A stretch of DNA of 13,731 bases from DUVY01 sp036562755. GTDB taxonomy: Bacteria > Bacillota > Clostridia > Christensenellales > DUVY01. Below, piece by piece: positions 11,066 through 13,731 of this stretch. A program made the translations under genes and the position numbers. Where the stretch lies: NCBI GenBank assembly GCA_036562755.1, contig DATCJN010000055.1, positions 1 to 13,731 of the forward strand, written 5' to 3'. Below the pieces are notes generated by a model, which was not told where the DNA came from, ran no database searches, and saw nothing but the letters and a program-made list of their open reading frames with translations. The stretch's first letter is position 1. Each line of letters starts with the position of its first letter.

Positions 11066-13731
11066 TTAATTTGCATAATACCATTTTTTTATTTCATCAA
11101 CGCATGATGATAACATATCTCTAATTTGATAAACCCAAAATCTTTTTATTTCCCAGCCTAGTTCTAAAAGCCTAAAATTACGTAGTTGATCCCGCCGCGA
11201 CAATTCTCCATTCCAATCTTTATGATATAATTCTCCATCGACCTCTATATCAAGTTTTCGATTATCTTTGATAATGGCGATATCAAGCACATATTTATCA
11301 ACTCTATATTGGGGGATGGAATTAATTCCTTCTTTCATCAACGCGTTGCATAGAATTAATTCCCAATCCGATTGAAATTCGTTTATTGGTTTATTTAACT
11401 TATCATATATTTGTACTTTGTTGTTTAACTTATTTATGTATTCTATAAATCGGACAATAAAAGGTATATCAGAATTGTATAATTCTTGTTTATCGCCAAT
11501 TACAATTAATTCTGATCGTGCTCTTGTAATAGCTACATTAAAAAGATTAGCTGTGGCCTTAATAAAGTTTTTAGCGCTTTCTGGTGCATTATTTGATAAT
11601 ACGGGCGAGAAAAGAATAATATCTTTTTCATCTCCTTGAAACTTGTGTACAGTATCGCATAAAAAACCTTTAGTTCTTAACTTTATAAAAAAATCAGGAT
11701 CTTTGGCTAAACATTCGTTAATGTAATCTGCTTGAGCGCGAAAAGGAGTCACTATGCCAATGCTTCCATCATATCCCTGAGTTTCAATAATTTTAACATA
11801 TTCTATTATTTTATCGGCTTCATCTTTATTGATCAAACTTCCAGTAAAAGGTCTCATGCAGTTTCCAACAACATTAATAAATCGAATACCTATTCCGTCT
11901 TTATTTAATGGTTTTAAATTCTCATATTTTGTTGCTACCATTAATTCGCCCTCATAAAATTCTTTGTTAGAAAATTCTATAATATCTGCATGACTTCTAT
12001 AGTGTTCTAAAAGTTTAGTAAAACAACCATGAGGGCACATCATCAAAGCTAAATCATATAAAGAGTTTCTAGAATAATTCCATTTGTATTCTATATTATA
12101 TTGACTTAATAAATTTTTATCAGTCGTAATTGAGATTTCGCTTATATGCCTTAATTGCTTTACATCGCCAATAATAACAACGCTTTTAGCTCTAAACAGC
12201 AAGGGCAAAAATGACGCTATATCGCATTGGCTAGCTTCATCTATAACAACAATATCGTAAATAGCAGGAAGAAAATTGACATTACTTGATATTGAAAGCG
12301 ATGTGATTGCCCAACAAGAAAAGCATGATTTTAAATAATTTTCAATTTTTTTGATTATTTTCCAATCGGCTCCTTCTGATGACATTTTTAACATGGACAA
12401 TAATTCCGCCATCCTTTCTCTATCATAATTGGACCAGGTTGTAGGCAGAATTTGTTGACGAGTAATCCATAATTGTCTCGTAATTTTAGATAGTTTATGT
12501 CTTAAATCCGCAATTTTTTTATCGTAGCTTGATATATCGCCTAGTCTTATTAATTGATCTAATAATTTTTTATATGCTAAGCAACTATTAATGTCATTTA
12601 TTAATATTTTAATCCTTGATGATATTCCTCCAATAGCGTTAAGAATATCTTCTTTGGTTTCGACTTGAATTTCATAATCAGTAATATATTTTTTAATGAT
12701 TAATTCGCATCTTTTTACAAAGTCATATACTTTATTTAGACGTCTTGGCAGTATCTTTTTCCAGAACAATTTAATAATAAAGCCTTGAGAATTTTTATCT
12801 AAATAAACCTTAATTTGATTAATTTTTTCAAGATTTTGGATGTCTAAGTTTATATCCTGTTTAGAATTACTAAACATCAATTTACGCAAATGATCGTCTA
12901 TGTGAGATATGCTTCTTTCATACGAATCAATTTTATTTCTTGATGCGATTATAGATTCATGTTTTTTATTTAATTCTTGAATTTGAAAAATAAGCTCATT
13001 GTAATATTTTATAAGATTTTGATATAAAATTTTATCTTCTTCTTTAACCTCTTTTGATAGTAAATTTTCTACATATTCACATATCCTTGTAAATGAGTTT
13101 TTCCATCCTCCAAATTTTATTACAGCGGGATACTTGCTTAAGGAGTTTATTCTATCTACTACCACATCTACAGCTTTATGATTTTTACTGCTGAATAAAA
13201 CTGATTTGTTGTTCATGATTGCGTTTATTAAAATATTGCAGACGACCTGAGATTTTCCTGTGCCTGGCGGACCTGATACTACCGATAAATCGCTTGTCAA
13301 TGCCTTTATTACTGCGTTTTTTTGTTCATCATTTGAATCAAAAACATCATAGAAGTTTATTTCTTGATTTGAAGTATTAAATTTATTATTCAACCATTTA
13401 TATAACGCCGTTTGCTTATATTCATCAATCTTTAGATTCATTAATTTTGCAAGTTCTTTTTCTAAACCTTGAGTATATTTACTTTCTCCTTTTTCTTTAT
13501 AAAATACAATTGCTTGATCGCATATAATATCGTCGCTATTATCGTTTCCAGTAGACCAATTCCAAAGCGGTGTTGCTAGTTTTAGTTTTGCAAGAACATT
13601 ATAAAAATTGAATTCTTCGTCATCGTTATCAAGTCCAATATACTTTTGCAAATTAATTAAATCGTAAATAAAACTTTCGTTATCATTTTTGCTAAAATAA
13701 TATTTTACTATGGATGCGTTTAATATAGGAA
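11066..13731 (-). CDS. SF1 (UPF1/DNA2-like) helicase with C-terminal PD-(D/E)XK-type nuclease, partial
   Basis: The frame stays open to the right edge, so the N-terminus is missing; 887 residues are visible (a TTG at 13651 is just an internal codon). The helicase motifs in order are Walker A SGPPGTGKS (about 13250-13275), a long coiled-coil-rich insert (about 12400-13080), motif II VIDEASQ (about 12230-12250), motif III GDVKQL, EHYRSH, the motif V region VHKFQGDEKD, and motif VI AITRARSE (about 11510-11535). The last 110 residues (11066 to about 11395) resemble the Vsr/MTES_1575/DUF559 nuclease group: E of SDWELILCNAL, D of YVLDIAII, then LDIEVDGELYH, RRDQLRNFRLLELGW and IKRFWVYQIR. Such helicase-nuclease fusions are frequent in phage-defence islands. 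The gene is strikingly AT-rich compared with the origin genes and sits at a tRNA 3' end, suggesting horizontal transfer. The domains are clear; the defence role is inferred. Confidence 0.9.
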   Translation of the reverse strand, partial: PILNASIVKYYFSKNDNESFIYDLINLQKYIGLDNDDEEFNFYNVLAKLKLATPLWNWSTGNDNSDDIICDQAIVFYKEKGESKYTQGLEKELAKLMNLKIDEYKQTALYKWLNNKFNTSNQEINFYDVFDSNDEQKNAVIKALTSDLSVVSGPPGTGKSQVVCNILINAIMNNKSVLFSSKNHKAVDVVVDRINSLSKYPAVIKFGGWKNSFTRICEYVENLLSKEVKEEDKILYQNLIKYYNELIFQIQELNKKHESIIASRNKIDSYERSISHIDDHLRKLMFSNSKQDINLDIQNLEKINQIKVYLDKNSQGFIIKLFWKKILPRRLNKVYDFVKRCELIIKKYITDYEIQVETKEDILNAIGGISSRIKILINDINSCLAYKKLLDQLIRLGDISSYDKKIADLRHKLSKITRQLWITRQQILPTTWSNYDRERMAELLSMLKMSSEGADWKIIKKIENYLKSCFSCWAITSLSISSNVNFLPAIYDIVVIDEASQCDIASFLPLLFRAKSVVIIGDVKQLRHISEISITTDKNLLSQYNIEYKWNYSRNSLYDLALMMCPHGCFTKLLEHYRSHADIIEFSNKEFYEGELMVATKYENLKPLNKDGIGIRFINVVGNCMRPFTGSLINKDEADKIIEYVKIIETQGYDGSIGIVTPFRAQADYINECLAKDPDFFIKLRTKGFLCDTVHKFQGDEKDIILFSPVLSNNAPESAKNFIKATANLFNVAITRARSELIVIGDKQELYNSDIPFIVRFIEYINKLNNKVQIYDKLNKPINEFQSDWELILCNALMKEGINSIPQYRVDKYVLDIAIIKDNRKLDIEVDGELYHKDWNGELSRRDQLRNFRLLELGWEIKRFWVYQIRDMLSSCVDEIKKWYYAN

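Noticed and set aside
13640..13651. TTG at 13651 as the start of the helicase gene
   Set aside because: The frame remains open upstream to the window edge and no ribosome binding site precedes the TTG; the gene is cut by the window.

Overview
The window looks like chromosomal DNA from the replication-origin region of a low-to-mid GC, spore-forming-type Bacillota (Clostridia-like) bacterium. The reasons are the cluster recF, dnaN, rpmH, rnpA, yidD, yidC, jag and mnmE, a CwlD-type spore-cortex amidase, strong Shine-Dalgarno sequences, and several promoters of the TTGACA-N16/17-TATAAT type. I cannot name the genus. The order is rearranged from the textbook Bacillota origin: dnaA is not in the window, recF and dnaN are divergent, and mnmG, rsmG and parAB do not follow mnmE.

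Left part (1-2611), minus strand. A promoter at the left edge fires out of the window. Next come a frame-broken small membrane-protein gene (106-617), an RluA-family pseudouridine synthase (714-1697) and a CwlD-like amidase (1895-2611). Between the amidase and recF (2612-2900) lies an AT-rich gap with two perfect DnaA boxes, several near-matches and a phased GCATA repeat. This is my candidate oriC.

Core (2901-10443). recF points left. From the recF/dnaN strand switch onward everything points right: dnaN, a six-helix YjdF/DUF2238-like membrane protein, then rpmH with its own near-consensus promoter, rnpA, yidD, yidC, jag and, past a terminator, mnmE. The cluster supplies the replication clamp, ribosomal protein L34, the RNase P protein, the membrane-protein insertase with its accessory factor, an RNA-binding protein and a tRNA-wobble GTPase. 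Stop/start overlaps (rnpA/yidD 4 bases, yidD/yidC 13 bases) suggest co-transcription. A perfect hairpin terminator closes mnmE.

Right part (10444-13731). A 58-residue YjzC-like small protein and a tRNA-Ser(UGA) with a consensus promoter and encoded CCA come first. A hairpin terminator then serves both the tRNA and a convergent gene, a large AT-rich SF1 helicase fused to a C-terminal PD-(D/E)XK-type nuclease. That gene runs off the right edge. Its composition, its position beside a tRNA 3' end and its architecture mark it as probable acquired DNA and a candidate single-gene defence system; it is the most interesting item here.
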